A DNA stretch of 64,000 bases from Mortierella sp. BCC40632. Lineage: Eukaryota > Mortierellomycota > Mortierellomycetes > Mortierellales > Mortierellaceae. The notes under the pieces were generated by a model, which was given only the letters and a program-made list of their open reading frames with translations, was not told the DNA's origin and did no database searches. Position numbers and translations under genes: made by a program. The stretch is taken from the NCBI GenBank assembly GCA_011634665.1, contig WAEK01000017.1, positions 797,501 through 861,500 of the forward strand, written 5' to 3'. Shown here one piece after another: positions 22,669 through 33,195 of the stretch (position 1 is its first letter; each line of letters begins with the position of its first letter).

Positions 22669-23845
22669 CTACAGCTCAGCCTTGACATTGTCATCGCGCC
22701 CATGTACAACCTCCCGTGAAGCTTCTTCTCTCGTGTTAGGATCCTGCAATAATGACCATTCAATGTTCCCAATCAGGGCGTCTGTGCTTTCTTGGAGCAC
22801 ATCCACAGCATTCAGCCATGTATCGAGCTCCTTTTCTTCTCCATAAACCACATTCTTGAATGGCACTTGTGAGGATGAGATACCGGCTTTGGTCAAATAT
22901 CGGAATTGTCGTCGCATTCCCTGTTGAATTTCATCAATAAGTTTGACATATGCAGTGGCATAGGCTTCAAATTTGGCTGATTTTTCATCCGCATAGGTCT
23001 CTACCATGGCTTTCCGATCCTCGATCGAGAGAGAAGCTGCTGCTAAGAGTCGTCGACCTTCTGCTTCGTTTTTGGCTGCCTTGGCTTTGGCCTTAACTTC
23101 AGCCATTTTGGGATCTAGATCGCCTGTGTTGTTATTGTTGTTGCCTTCGTTATCTTCTTCTTCCTCGTCATCGCCGCTGAGAATTTGAATGGCTTTGCCG
23201 GCTGTCTCTAGTAACTGGACAATCCTCTAAAGGGCGAGATATTGTTTGTAATGGACTAGAGTCAATAAAAGTAAAAAAGTATGCTTTTCTCTGAATCTGC
23301 ACAACAGAGGATCACTTTGCTTTCAAAAAAAAAAAAAAAACGAAAAACAAAAGGGCCTCTTTTTCTTTTTTTTACCCGTTCTAATCCACGAAGCTCAAAA
23401 TACGCATGGCACTGCCACTGTTGCTCTTGGTCTCGTCCTCGTCCTCGTTATTAGAGATATGTCGATACTCATCATAGGACTGGTAAACGTATCCATCATT
23501 AACCGTCCTGCGTATTTTACGAGTTCCTGTACCCGTCTTGCCTCTGGTTGCCTCTTCTGCCTTTGGCTGCGAATTGCTCTGGTCGAAGCTTGTGTCCAGA
23601 GTAGCCGAGTCTATGATGGATGTAGTAAAAGACTGCGTTGGCGCCTCGGCCACAAGAGTTGACATTGATGCCATGGACTCTGACTGGGCCGTTGTGGATG
23701 GCGTAGATTCGGTCGTGACTCTATGCATGTTGGCAGATGTTACTCCTTCTGCAGGTGGCGCTATTGTTGATGAGGATGGCCCCTGAGAGAGGAATGTGCC
23801 GGGTGGACTGGCCATATCTGTGTCCTTTGGTTCATTAGTGTCCAT
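22669..23845 (-). CDS. Mediator subunit Med11-like protein
   Basis: The downstream exon encodes IVQLLETAGKAIQILSGDD, an acidic Asn-rich spacer, then a helical region with IDEIQQGMRRQFRYLTKAGIS. This matches the Med11 pattern (IExxIxxLLxxA...LS, then a helix ending in RYLT), the head-module subunit that pairs with Med22. The simplest model joins exon 23845-23469 (donor GTATCG) to 23224-22669 (acceptor TTTAGAG), phases matching, for 310 residues. The first exon would add a Ser/Thr-rich N-terminus and RKIRRTVNDGYVYQSYDE. An alternative is an exon ending GAGCTTCGTGGATTAGAACGG (about 23381-23400) in another frame, joined at the first TTTAG (exon from 23226). That gives LRGLERRIVQLL, closer to the family consensus, but no start codon for it was found. 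The 5' structure is therefore uncertain, while the 3' exon is firm. The protein is longer than typical Med11 (roughly 115-190 residues). Confidence 0.65.
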
Positions 23846-25480
23846 GTTCTCTCCTGGGTTCTTGACACCTTTTCACCATTGACAGGAAGGAGGAAGGAAA
23901 GAAGGGGGGGGGGGGGATCTAAAACGGAGCGAATTCGCTCAGACTCCAACCTCGGGTCTTAAGGGTCTTAACCTCAGACCACCATTGATGTCGAAGCTCA
24001 AGCTGTTGCCCCCATTCATCAGTTATGCATTTCATCGACTTGGTGCATTCTGTGCTTGCGCCGGGTCTAGAAGGGCTCGTGGGCAACGATGCACACCATA
24101 GGAAAAACAAAGCAAAACAAAACGAAACGAAACGCATCAGCTTACACCAGGCAGACTATCGTCGCTTGCTTGGGCTTGTCTAGGATCTCCACTGGTGCTT
24201 TTAGATACCAGTCTAATAAGAAAAGAAAAGGGCTAAATGAATCGACTAAAGCCGTTGCCTCTAGAATGAAGAGGTCTCTCTCACCCTTTTTTTTTTTTTT
24301 TTTTATTTTTATTATTATTTTTTTTCACCAATGAAAGGTTTTCTGTCAGGAGCACACCTTCTTCAAAGTAAGCCTACGAGATATCTCTAAAGGAGACGAT
24401 CGATCTTGTGTGCCTGAAATGGAAAAGAAAAAAGAAAGGCTCGACGCTTTGGATTTTCTCTAGTCATTCCATTGAGCCGCCTCAAGGCACAGAGGAACAG
24501 TACTTTTTCAGGCCTTATAACCCACACTAAAGGAGCAAGTCATCAGCTTGATCGCTTTGGACTGTCGCTTATCAAGATATACCTCGTACACACCCCTCCA
24601 AAGAGCATTTGGCAAGCCGTCTGTTGAACGACGTCTTGCCAGAGGCAAATGTTTCAATCAAGGGGATGATGTGGGAGAGACTTGGTCCGGGAGCAACAGA
24701 AAAGAAGAAGTAAAAAAGAAGCGTAATGCATGATGGGTTGGGGAATAGGGTTAGACGGATCCAGAATCGTAAAAAAAAAAAAAAAAAAAAAGGTGGCCAA
24801 GGGTCTCATTTCTGTCTGCCCGGAAGTAAAAGCACCTTTTGATAATTCCGCCAAGAGTCGCCTGAGGAGAGCAAGTGACACTAGGCTCCAACAGTCAAAG
24901 AGTGGAGTGGCCCGCGCTGGCCCAGAGTCGAACAGTCGCTTTTTGCGGCATTACTTCTCGGAACGTGAAAGGTGGAGGAGAGCCGAGGATGCGGTTGCTT
25001 CGATTTGATCTGGTCTGGTTCTCCTGTGTACTCGTTTGAGTATTCTCTGACGCGCCATTGACGCCATGGGGGCCACCTCTATTGCCTAAGAAAGAGCATC
25101 CCCAAGGGGTCTCTCTCTCTCTCTCTCTCGCTCTCTTTAACTCGCAGACTTGGATAGACAGCTTGGACATGGACGGGGTAAGCGAGCCCTGTGGTCAAAG
25201 GAGAAGGAAGCGATGGATGGTGTCAGGTGAATGGCTGGCTCACAAAAAAAAAAAAAAAAAAAAAATAATAAAATAGAGCGGGGCGGATGTGTGACGGACC
25301 ATTCTTCGCTCTCTTTTCTTCCTTTCCCACCGCCTCTCTCCCTTTTCTCCTCTTCTTTCTCAAACCGTCGACACCACCACCCTTTTCATATTCCTTACAG
25401 CTCGCATTTGCCGCCCACCCTAAAAAGTAGACAACCACCACCCACCCACCCATTTTCACCTCGCCGCGCCAACAGCAGCC
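23846..25480. other. Divergent upstream interval of Med11-like and vacuolar protease genes
   Basis: 1.6 kb with no supported gene. Contains a G run at 23906-23916, T/A runs (24286-24304, 24771-24791, 25243-25264) and (CT)n at 25111-25130. The last 100 bp before 25481 are C-rich, with a CACC-rich leader typical of an expressed fungal gene. Confidence 0.55.
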
Positions 25481-28042
25481 ATGAAGACCACCCTTGCCCT
25501 TGTCGGACTCTTGTCCTTGGCCCTCACCTCTCAGGCCGAGATGACTCGGTAAAGCAGTAGCCTTCTTCCTTTTGCTTCTCGCACCCCCTTCCTTTGCCAC
25601 CGCCACCACCGCCACCACAAACACTCTTATGCATCGCAGCAAAAATGAAAAGAAGGCCAACGATAAAGGATGAAAAAAAAAAAAAAAGGAGAGAGCAGAA
25701 CACGCCATGGGTTCTGAGGTCCCTGCTGACACCCTTTTTTGTTTTCTCTGTCATTTTCTATAACACCTGATAGCGTCCAGTTGAAGAAGGCTGATGTCAC
25801 GCCCGCACAAGCGATGCTCGCGTACTCGGAGGCAGGATCGTACATTGCTCAAAAGTATTTTGGTTCTTCCAACCGTAAGCTCAAGGCTGATATGATGAAC
25901 CAGGTCCTTGGCTATGATGCTGAGGGCAAGCCTTCGTATGGCGTGCCCCTCTCCAACTACTTGAATGCTCAGGTAAGACTACATGTCCCCGTGGACAGCA
26001 GGAAGAGTGTGAACAAAAAAAAAAAAAGATGGGTTGATAGGTATGGGTGAGTGAGCGAGAACCACACGAGTCGACTCTGAGTGAGAGAGATGACCGGAGG
26101 GTAAACGTGAAGTATGACGACTGTTGTTGCAGCATTCATGGTTGAGCAATTGCGTGGCCCAGGTCATTAAGCAGTCCTGTCGACTACTGTGGTGGTTTAA
26201 CTCGAACATGGTGACATGGTCGACTGAGCGCATGTCGTCCTCCGTGCGCTCGCACAAAGGCATTAGAGAGATAGAAACTCGTTGCTTAATTTGGTGCGCA
26301 CCTCCTCCCCCCTCCCCTAAATCCATTTTTCTGAGAGAGTAAGAGTACGAGAGTGAGTGAGCAACCACCGACGACATAATGATACCCCGCTATGAGACTG
26401 AGCTTCTGCTTCACCCTGGGGCGTGAGTCCTTTCTGCTCGTGCGCCTGCTCGCCCCCCCTCCGCCCCAACAGACTACACCTATTACAGGAGGGAAGGAAG
26501 GGAGAGGAGGTTGGAGAAGGGGCACCGCAGTCCTTTTGGCCTCTTGGCGCATCATTACGCGCTATTGGGTATGTGATGATGAAGTGTGATGTGAGGCTAA
26601 GACATTTACCCGACGAACGCGGTCATGTTCCACCATACGGTGTTTATTGGTCGACCAGCCCGCGGACCATCATCGCGAACCTTTCTCTCTCCCCCCGGTC
26701 CCTTCCGGCGCCTTGACCCCTCCAACTCCACACACACACGCGCACATCTCTTCACCCCATTATTCTTTCTGCCAAGCCTAAGGTTAATCGTCATAGGTCG
26801 CCTTGAGTTTGGTGGCCAAAGAGAGTTGAGCTGTTGTCGCTTCTTTCTGTACACTTGTTGGGCAATCAAGGCTTTTTTTTTTTTTTTTTACTGCTCGGTG
26901 GCTATTCCTTATCGCTCTGGAAAGAAAAAAAAAAAAAAAAAAAAGAGGCGATTCTGTATCAGACTATGACGCGCGAGCATGTGTCTCGACTGACAACTGT
27001 AGCTGCACTAGCCTAGGGCATGAAGTAGACATCGGGCATAACTGACATTGCATCTCTCCTTTCCTCTGCTTCAATGACTGGTTTTTTTCCTCCCTCCTTC
27101 TAGTACTATGGAGAGGTGAATGTTGGAAGCCCTCCCCAGACTTTCTCTGTTGTGTTCGACACTGGTTCGGCCAACTTCTGGGTTCCCTCCACCCACTGCA
27201 GCTCGATCGCCTGCTTCCTCCACCGTCGTTTCAACTCTGATCAATCATCAACGTTCAGGCCAAACGGTACTCAGTTTGAGATTCAGTATGGCAGTGGCTC
27301 ACTCGAGGGCATCATCAGCAACGACAATGTCGAGGTCGGAGGCGCTGTCATCAAGCATCAGGACTTTGGAGAGTCGGTCAAGGAGCCTGGCCTGGCGTTT
27401 GCCTTTGGCAAATTTGATGGTATCTTTGGACTTGCCTACGACTCCATCTCAGTCCTCGGTGTCGTCCCACCCTTCTACAACCTCGTCAACCAGAAGCTTA
27501 TTGACGAACCCGTCTTTGGCTTTTACCTTGCTTCGACGGGCGGCAGCACTGGCGGGCAAATGACCTTGGGTGGTATCGATTCGAACCACTACGAGGGTGA
27601 GTTGGAGTGGCACAACGTTCGTCGTAAGGCCTACTGGGAGATTGATTTGAACAAGATCAAGCTTGGTGATGAAGAAGTGGATGTTGGAGGAGGTGCCGTG
27701 ATCGACACTGGCTCGTCCTTGATCGTTCTCCAGACGGATCTTGCCGAGATGATCAACACTGAGATTGGTGCCAAGAAGAACTATGCTGGTCAGTACACGA
27801 TTGAGTGCAACAAGATTGCGTCTTTGCCCTCGTTCTCGTTCTACTTTGGCAAGACCGAGTACAAGCTTGAGGGAGTGGATTACATCCTGAATGCTGGAGG
27901 CAACTGTATCAGTGGATTCATGGGCATGGATTTCCCCGAGTCGATGAGCGATCTCTGGATTGTTGGTGATGTGTTCTTGCGCAAGTACTACAGCGTCTAC
28001 GATCTTGGCAAGAACCGTGTCGGCTTTGCTCCTGCCAAGTAA
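25481..28042 (+). CDS. Vacuolar-type aspartic protease (saccharopepsin/proteinase A-like)
   Basis: Exons 25481-25548, 25774-25972 and 27104-28042 join in phase to 401 residues. Signal peptide about 1-19 (MKTTLALVGLLSLALTSQA). The propeptide carries VQLKKADVTPAQ and a Lys-rich stretch. The mature start is near SNYLNAQYYGEVNVGSPPQ. Catalytic motifs are DTGSAN (Asp108) and DTGSSL (Asp290), with flap QYGSGS. FGLAYDSISV, LGGIDSNHYEG and WIVGDVFLRKYYSVYDL are classic for the Pep4/cathepsin D group. There is no C-terminal hydrophobic anchor. The family matures vacuolar hydrolases and degrades proteins at acid pH; vacuolar location is inferred from the family. Intron 1 is 225 nt. Intron 2 is 1131 nt (25973-27103), far longer than others here, and splits the sequence just before the conserved YYGEV. 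The start gives an ideal signal peptide in a CAGCCATGA context. Confidence 0.95.
25973..27103 (+). other. Long intron of the vacuolar aspartic protease gene
   Basis: GTAAGA donor at 25973 and CCTTCTAG acceptor at 27103 restore NAQYYGEVNVG exactly. Contents: A and T runs (26017-26028, 26873-26889, 26923-26944), C-rich segments near 26450 and 26690, no convincing gene on either strand. Confidence 0.85.
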
Positions 28043-28546
28043 AGAAAGAAAGAAAAAAAGATGAGATGATCAAGATCTTGACAAGGTGTCTAGACATCTA
28101 GTGAAGAGAAAAAGGAAAAAAAAAAAAAAAAAAGAATTCAATATTTCTCTGTAAATACTGTTGAGGTATAAAAAAAAAAAAGTTATTATTATTATCAAGT
28201 TGTTGTTGTTGTTTTTTTTTTTTCTCCTGGACCAATTTGGTTTCTATGGTTTCTTGACCAAAAAGAAGGCTATCGAGAATGTGATCAAATGAGAAGGAGA
28301 AGAAGACTATGTTGGGGATCCCAAACTCCTTTTGTAAAAAAAAAAAAATCACTTGAATATATATATTCATAATTTTCTTTTTCTTTTCTTTGAAACGCTT
28401 TCCAGGGTTTTTATTTCAGTCTACCGTACACTGTCGATGAGAAAGAAAAAAAAAAAGGTCAAAAGGGGAGGAGAAGAGACGAGGACTATGATGCCGTGGA
28501 AAGACTATATACAACACGGCTATCGTCATTTCAAAAAAAAAAAAAT
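28043..28546. other. Convergent 3' interval with many A/T runs
   Basis: About 500 bp between the protease and the Cys-rich gene. Nearly all of it is AT-rich, with several A and T runs of 10 or more. No gene seen. Confidence 0.6.
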
Positions 28547-29390
28547 CTAGACAGCAACAGTAGCAGTCTGAGAGCCAGCCTCAGCATGAGCAGTTCCAGC
28601 CTTCTTGCAGGACTTGCAAATGTTGCCCTCACGAAGTCCCTTGGTGATGACGATACACTTTTCGCAGACGGGAGCCTCACATTTGTCACACTGCATCAGG
28701 TGTTCACGGTCTTCATTGCACTTTTCACAGACGGGGCCGCAGCAGTACTCCTCTCGGCAACTGTCGCACACGACACGGGGGCAGCTGGAGAGGAAGGAGG
28801 AGGGGGGGAAAAAAAAAAAAAAAAAGAGGGAGACGAAAGTTAATGGATTTGCATGAACAGCAAGACCAGACGGGGTAGGTAAGAGAGTGAGAGAGAGAGA
28901 AAGAGAGGGGCAAAAAGAGTTCGCCCAGGTCGTAGAAAAGGAGCATAGTGACACTCGATCACGCCCTAATTATGCAAATCTTATCAAACTACCAGTGTCA
29001 AGACTGCATAAATGGTGAAAACCATAAAAAAAAAAAGTGGTCCCATTCTTTTTTTTTTTCCTCCCCCCACACGGGGCTCTTTGTCAACGTCGTCCATGCT
29101 CGCTCTATGTCGACGTCCTTGTAGTTGTCCTTTATCTATCGTCATCATTCTTGTCGTTGTGAGGGTGACCACTGATGCGATACCATACCCGTTTTATCCC
29201 TCTCTCACGCGAGTAACAGAAAAAAAAAAAAAGGGATGGACGTTTGCGGAGAAAAAAAAAGAATAAAAAGAAAAAGACGCGAGAACAGAAAAGAAGCTTA
29301 CAATCGGCAGGCCTCCTTCTCGCCCATAGCGTGACGGCCACAAGTGCAAGACTTCTTGGACAGGTCGGCGGCGGCGGACTTCTTTCCCAT
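28547..29390 (-). CDS. Small cysteine-rich, probable zinc-binding protein (108 aa)
   Basis: Exons 29390-29302 and 28784-28547 join (CGATT/C) to 108 residues; the 517-nt intron has GTAAGC and CTCCAG ends. Sixteen cysteines lie between residues 15 and 89, in a CxC (15,17) followed by six CxxC knuckles: 28/31, 36/39, 49/52, 62/65, 70/73 and 86/89, plus Cys44-Cys45. His20 and His58 are additional possible ligands. The spacing suggests at least three or four zinc sites in tandem, as in treble-clef, B-box or RING-derived folds, but it matches no family I can name. The first 14 residues are Lys/Ala-rich and the last 20 are Ala/Thr-rich. No signal peptide, so probably intracellular. Possible roles are protein or nucleic-acid binding, or metal buffering; none is shown by the sequence. 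Confidence 0.82.
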
Positions 29391-29595
29391 GATGAAGATG
29401 TTCTGACTTGACAGAAGAAGAAGGAGATGTGGACAGGTGAAAACGAGTGACGCTAAAAAGAAAGCGCTAAAAGAGTGAGGACGGGGGACAAGGGCGTGAG
29501 AGAAAGGGGGAGGGGGAGGGGAAGAACGAAAAGGGTTCTCGAGTCGAAGACGTGAGAGGGTAGAGAGTAGGAGAAGGTGGATGGGGACGATGAGG

Positions 29596-29630
<35 letters not shown>

Positions 29631-29653
29631 ACAAGCCAGAGTGGATGACCCAG

Positions 29654-29661
29654 TTTTTATA
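29654..29661 (-). promoter_or_regulatory. Candidate TATA box of the Cys-rich protein gene
   Basis: TATAAAAA on the minus strand, about 265 bp before the ATG at 29390. A 37-bp T tract on the coding strand (29593-29629) lies between it and the start. Confidence 0.45.
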
Positions 29662-30240
29662 TCCAAGAGTTGACAACGCCGGTTGCGTTTACCCGCGGGT
29701 ACGACTTCCTTACTTGGGACTGAGAAGACAAGGGAGAGAGAGATCTGCTGCGAGAAAATGCTGCAATCTCAAGAGAAAGCGAGACAACCGGACTCACACA
29801 ACTCGGCAGTATGGGGCACAACCATTGGACCAACAAATAAGGCCAAGCAAGCCGAGCGAGTGAGAAAAAAAAAATTGGTGAGTAACCCTGGGCTGACTGG
29901 ATACCCTGCACAAGACACAGAAGAGGGATAGTGAGGAAAGAGAACCAAAGTGCGCGGCTTGACAGGACAAGGCGAACGAGTCGGGTGGTAATGACCGTTG
30001 CATGAACATTCCAACGAACCAGTCTGACAAGGAGGAGAAAGAGGAGGAAGGATGAGGCAAACAATAATGACCCACACGCGCTGTGTACTCTTGGCCTATC
30101 ATGCATGACCGCTTGTTCTTGTGACCTCCTTTGTCTACACTGCCCTGTGTCCCTCTGTCCACTCGGGTCGTCCACAATCGCTCGTTCCATCTTTTAACCC
30201 CTGCTCCTCTTCTCTGTAAAGAGCAAAAAAAAAAAAAAAA

Positions 30241-30268
30241 GACAGGACAGGACAGGACAGGACAGGAC
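30241..30268. repeat. (GGACA)n pentamer repeat
   Basis: Five tandem copies of GACAG/GGACA, directly preceded by an A run and followed by a T run at 30279-30292. Confidence 0.9.
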
Positions 30269-30409
30269 ACACAGACGTTTTTTTTTTTTTTTATTCCTCG
30301 GCCTGCAATTGAACATTCCTCGCGCAACCAACCCCCACGCTGTGGAAGCAACAGCAGCAATGAGAAGAGGCCGCAGGAGGATCGAGCGCTGACACATGGA
30401 CCTTGCTTT

Positions 30410-30412
30410 TTT

Positions 30413-30464
<52 letters not shown>

Positions 30465-30466
30465 TT
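30410..30466. repeat. (TTTC)n tetramer repeat
   Basis: About 14 near-perfect TTTC units. Confidence 0.93.
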
Positions 30467-31394
30467 TGGCGGGGAGAAGTAAAGAACTTTACCAGCTCCA
30501 CCTGTGCTCCTTAACCTAGTCAGTCAAGAGAAAAGATATGCCCTCCATTGCTCTGCACCACGCTATACTACAACTATCTTATTACACCTGTGTAGTATGT
30601 CCAGTCCTGAATGGATACATCAGGAAACGGGAGGTATTCAAATGAGGATTGAGTGGCCTCAGATATGAGCAAAGACTAGGTATAAAGAAAGAGGAAGGGG
30701 TAAGGGGTTGGGAGCTGGGAGTTGGGGGAGAGGGAGGGTTGGGGAGTAAGAGTGAGAGTGGGAAGGAGAGAAGAGAACGACGTGAGGTGGGACTTGCTGA
30801 TTCATGTAGACGTCCAAAAAGGACATTGCCGAATGCGTCTGCGCGCGAACTCTCACACTCGAAGACGAGCCCGTTCCGTCTTTCTGCGAATAAAAAGAAA
30901 AAGAGAGAGAAAGGTCTTGAGTGTCAGGACTGGGGTATGCATGTTCTTTATACTGTATTCCTCTCTTACAGCAGCAGCCTTGCCATCAACACTCTGACCC
31001 AATTGAGGGGGGGGGGAGAGGCGAGGCGAGAGGAGAGAGGTGGGCAAAACAAATTGGGTCAACTCACTTTTTTTGTTTCTTCGTACAAACAGAAACAGGA
31101 CAGGTCTGGGATTGCTCTTGGAGCTACAACAAAACAAAATACGTCCGCAAACAGAGAGGAACCTTCAGCCCGACATAGGTTACGTTACTTTTTGTTTTCG
31201 ATAGGAGGATGTGGTGTTGGTGTTCATTTTACTCTACAGTTTGGTGTGAAGGGAGAACTATGTACAAATAAAAATAACTGGGCTACGAACGCAACCATGT
31301 AGTATAGGACTGCTTTTCCTCCCCTGTTCTAGGGTTGGGCAACTGGAAAAAAAGGCAAAGACAGGGTCACCTCAAGCCCATCCCTCATTCTCTT

Positions 31395-32561
31395 CTACTC
31401 TAGATCACCGTCGTGGTATCCCTTCTCGACTAGCATTGATTCATCCGCAGATGCCTGCCACGACCTCAGTCGCGCAGCCAGTGAGGAAGAGGACCTGTCC
31501 AAACGGCTTCTGCTTGTCGTATGATCCTGTTCTTGGTAGCCCTGAACTCTGTTAGATCCCTTGGGCATCCCATGGATCGCTGCTTGCAAGCGCTGGATAA
31601 CGCCTGTCCACACTCGTTCGTCTTCCTCCGCCTCGGGTGCCCCAACCGCACTCCAGTCCTCTTTACTGTCATCGTGTTCCCTTTTAGGAAGTGGAGGGAG
31701 GCGGTGAGCTGCACCACGATCCCCTTTTCGGAGGCTTTCGTCCAAGTCGATCGTGTGGTCTACAACACCAAATCGATCGAGGAGTGCAAGGGTCTCCTCA
31801 TACCCGAGTTCACCCTCAATATCCTCCTCCTCCTCCTCCTCAAGGTCATTGTCCTGATGGTTAACTTCATCTTCATCTTCATCGTCTTCTTCCTCCTCAT
31901 AGGCCTCAGACTCCATTTCTCCTTCAAACTCATCCTCGGCATCTGGTGGAAGGAACCCGTCTGCCTCGGTATCCAACAACTCATTCCCAGCGTCATCGTC
32001 GTCATCATCTAAGACGGCATGGCCCTCCAATGACGAGGACGATAGTATGGGATGTTGTGGAGACGGTGGCAGGGACTCGGACGGAATAAAGATCGTTTGT
32101 TCGTTTGATTGAGACATGGTAGACGAATGAGGCAGAGTTGGGTTCACGTTGCTGACGTGCTTCAAAAGTCGGTCGTCGTTATCGTTGTCATTGTCGTCTT
32201 GGTCATCGTAGGGATTCGCGAGGCTATCATCGTGTGCAGTATTGTCGCGTGCTTGCTGCTCTGCCTGTTGCTGTTGCTGCTGTTCTCGCTGGAGGATGGA
32301 TCGGATTTGGGCTCTACCATGCGAGGAGGGTTGCGGGGCAAAGGCCAGGGGCTCGTCGGGACCCGTCTCCCCTTGTGGTCCTGCGTACTGAGGCAGGGGT
32401 ATCGGAGAGGCGCGGCGATAGCGGTGGTAGACGACGGAGCTGAGCGCCGATGATAGCATGAGCCTGTCGATCGGCAGACCCTCTGCAGTGAGCATCGAGC
32501 AACAGGCAATAGCTGCGGCTGCGACGACACAGAGGACGAGGTTGTGCCGCCTGGGAATCAT
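31395..32561 (-). CDS. Secreted acidic protein of unknown function
   Basis: Single exon, 388 residues. A signal peptide is clear: basic start MIPRRHN, hydrophobic core LVLCVVAAAAIACCSML, likely cleavage near residues 26-29. The rest is low complexity: a Gln run (about 93-99), Asp/Asn runs and three long Asp/Glu blocks (within about 185-255), so it should be very acidic and mostly disordered. Short ordered-looking parts are YEETLALLDRFGVVDHTIDLDESL and ERVWTGVIQRLQAAIHGM. Dibasic sites occur (YRR near 48, PKR before EHDD), which in secreted fungal proteins can be Kex2 sites; whether they are used is unknown. No family recognised. Acidic blocks could bind calcium or cationic partners. A TATAAATA element lies about 630 bp upstream. 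Confidence 0.72.
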   Translation of the reverse strand: MIPRRHNLVLCVVAAAAIACCSMLTAEGLPIDRLMLSSALSSVVYHRYRRASPIPLPQYAGPQGETGPDEPLAFAPQPSSHGRAQIRSILQREQQQQQQAEQQARDNTAHDDSLANPYDDQDDNDNDNDDRLLKHVSNVNPTLPHSSTMSQSNEQTIFIPSESLPPSPQHPILSSSSLEGHAVLDDDDDDAGNELLDTEADGFLPPDAEDEFEGEMESEAYEEEEDDEDEDEVNHQDNDLEEEEEEDIEGELGYEETLALLDRFGVVDHTIDLDESLRKGDRGAAHRLPPLPKREHDDSKEDWSAVGAPEAEEDERVWTGVIQRLQAAIHGMPKGSNRVQGYQEQDHTTSRSRLDRSSSSLAARLRSWQASADESMLVEKGYHDGDLE

Positions 32562-32821
32562 CTCTGTGACGATGTGGAAGGAAAATAGTTGGCTGGGGGG
32601 AGGGGAGCCAAGTGCGGAAGGAGACAGTTAACAATGAGCTGTAATCCACAGGCGCTGGGCTAGAGTCGGTGTTAGATCGAGTGTCGGAGGGTGTGGATGA
32701 ACAAGAGTTGCGATCGGAGGTGGAAGGGCTGTTGTCGTGTGAAGAGTCAAGTTGAGGAAGGAAGGCAACGAGACGAATGTTACGGAGTTAGCAGCGAGGA
32801 TGATGGCGAAGAGTGAATAAA

Positions 32822-32905
32822 GGGAGAGAAAAAGAGAAAAAGAGAAAAAGAGAAAAAGAGAAAAAGAGAAAAAGAGAAAAAGAGAAAAAGAGAAAAAGAG
32901 AAAAA
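32822..32905. repeat. Octamer tandem repeat GAGAAAAA
   Basis: About ten copies of the 8-bp unit in the upstream region of the acidic secreted protein gene. A GA repeat follows at 33032-33061. Confidence 0.9.
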
Positions 32906-33032
32906 AAATAAATAAACGGTGAAGTGAGTGGTGTTGGTGCGCGGGGCGAGCAGGGGAACAGGAGAAGGAGAGTGGCAGGAGAAGGAGGCAAAGCGCGGAG
33001 AGTCGAGAGTCGAGAGAAGAGAGTCGAGAGTG

Positions 33033-33065
<33 letters not shown>

Positions 33066-33187
33066 TGAGAGAGAGACGAGTGAAATATCGAGAGAGAGGG
33101 TGATGGCAAGAGAGACAAGGAGCAAAGGTGACAACAGAATTGAAGGCAATGGTCAAGAAGGGTTTTTGTCAACACTGGGCAGGACGG

Positions 33188-33195
33188 TATTTATA
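33188..33195 (-). promoter_or_regulatory. Candidate TATA box, minus strand
   Basis: TATAAATA upstream of the acidic secreted protein gene. The distance to its ATG (about 630 bp) implies a long leader or a 5' UTR intron. Confidence 0.35.

Larger units (their letters stand above)
29391..31394. other. 2.0-kb gene-free interval with several pentamer and tetramer repeats
   Basis: Includes the promoter of the Cys-rich gene. An A run at 29593-29629, (GGACA)n at about 30241-30268 and (TTTC)n at about 30410-30466 are visible. Open frames here are repeat-derived. Confidence 0.55.

Noticed and set aside
29794..30501. Long minus-strand frame through the TTTC and GGACA repeats
   Set aside because: It consists of Lys/Glu/Arg and Phe repeats from simple-sequence DNA and has no domain.
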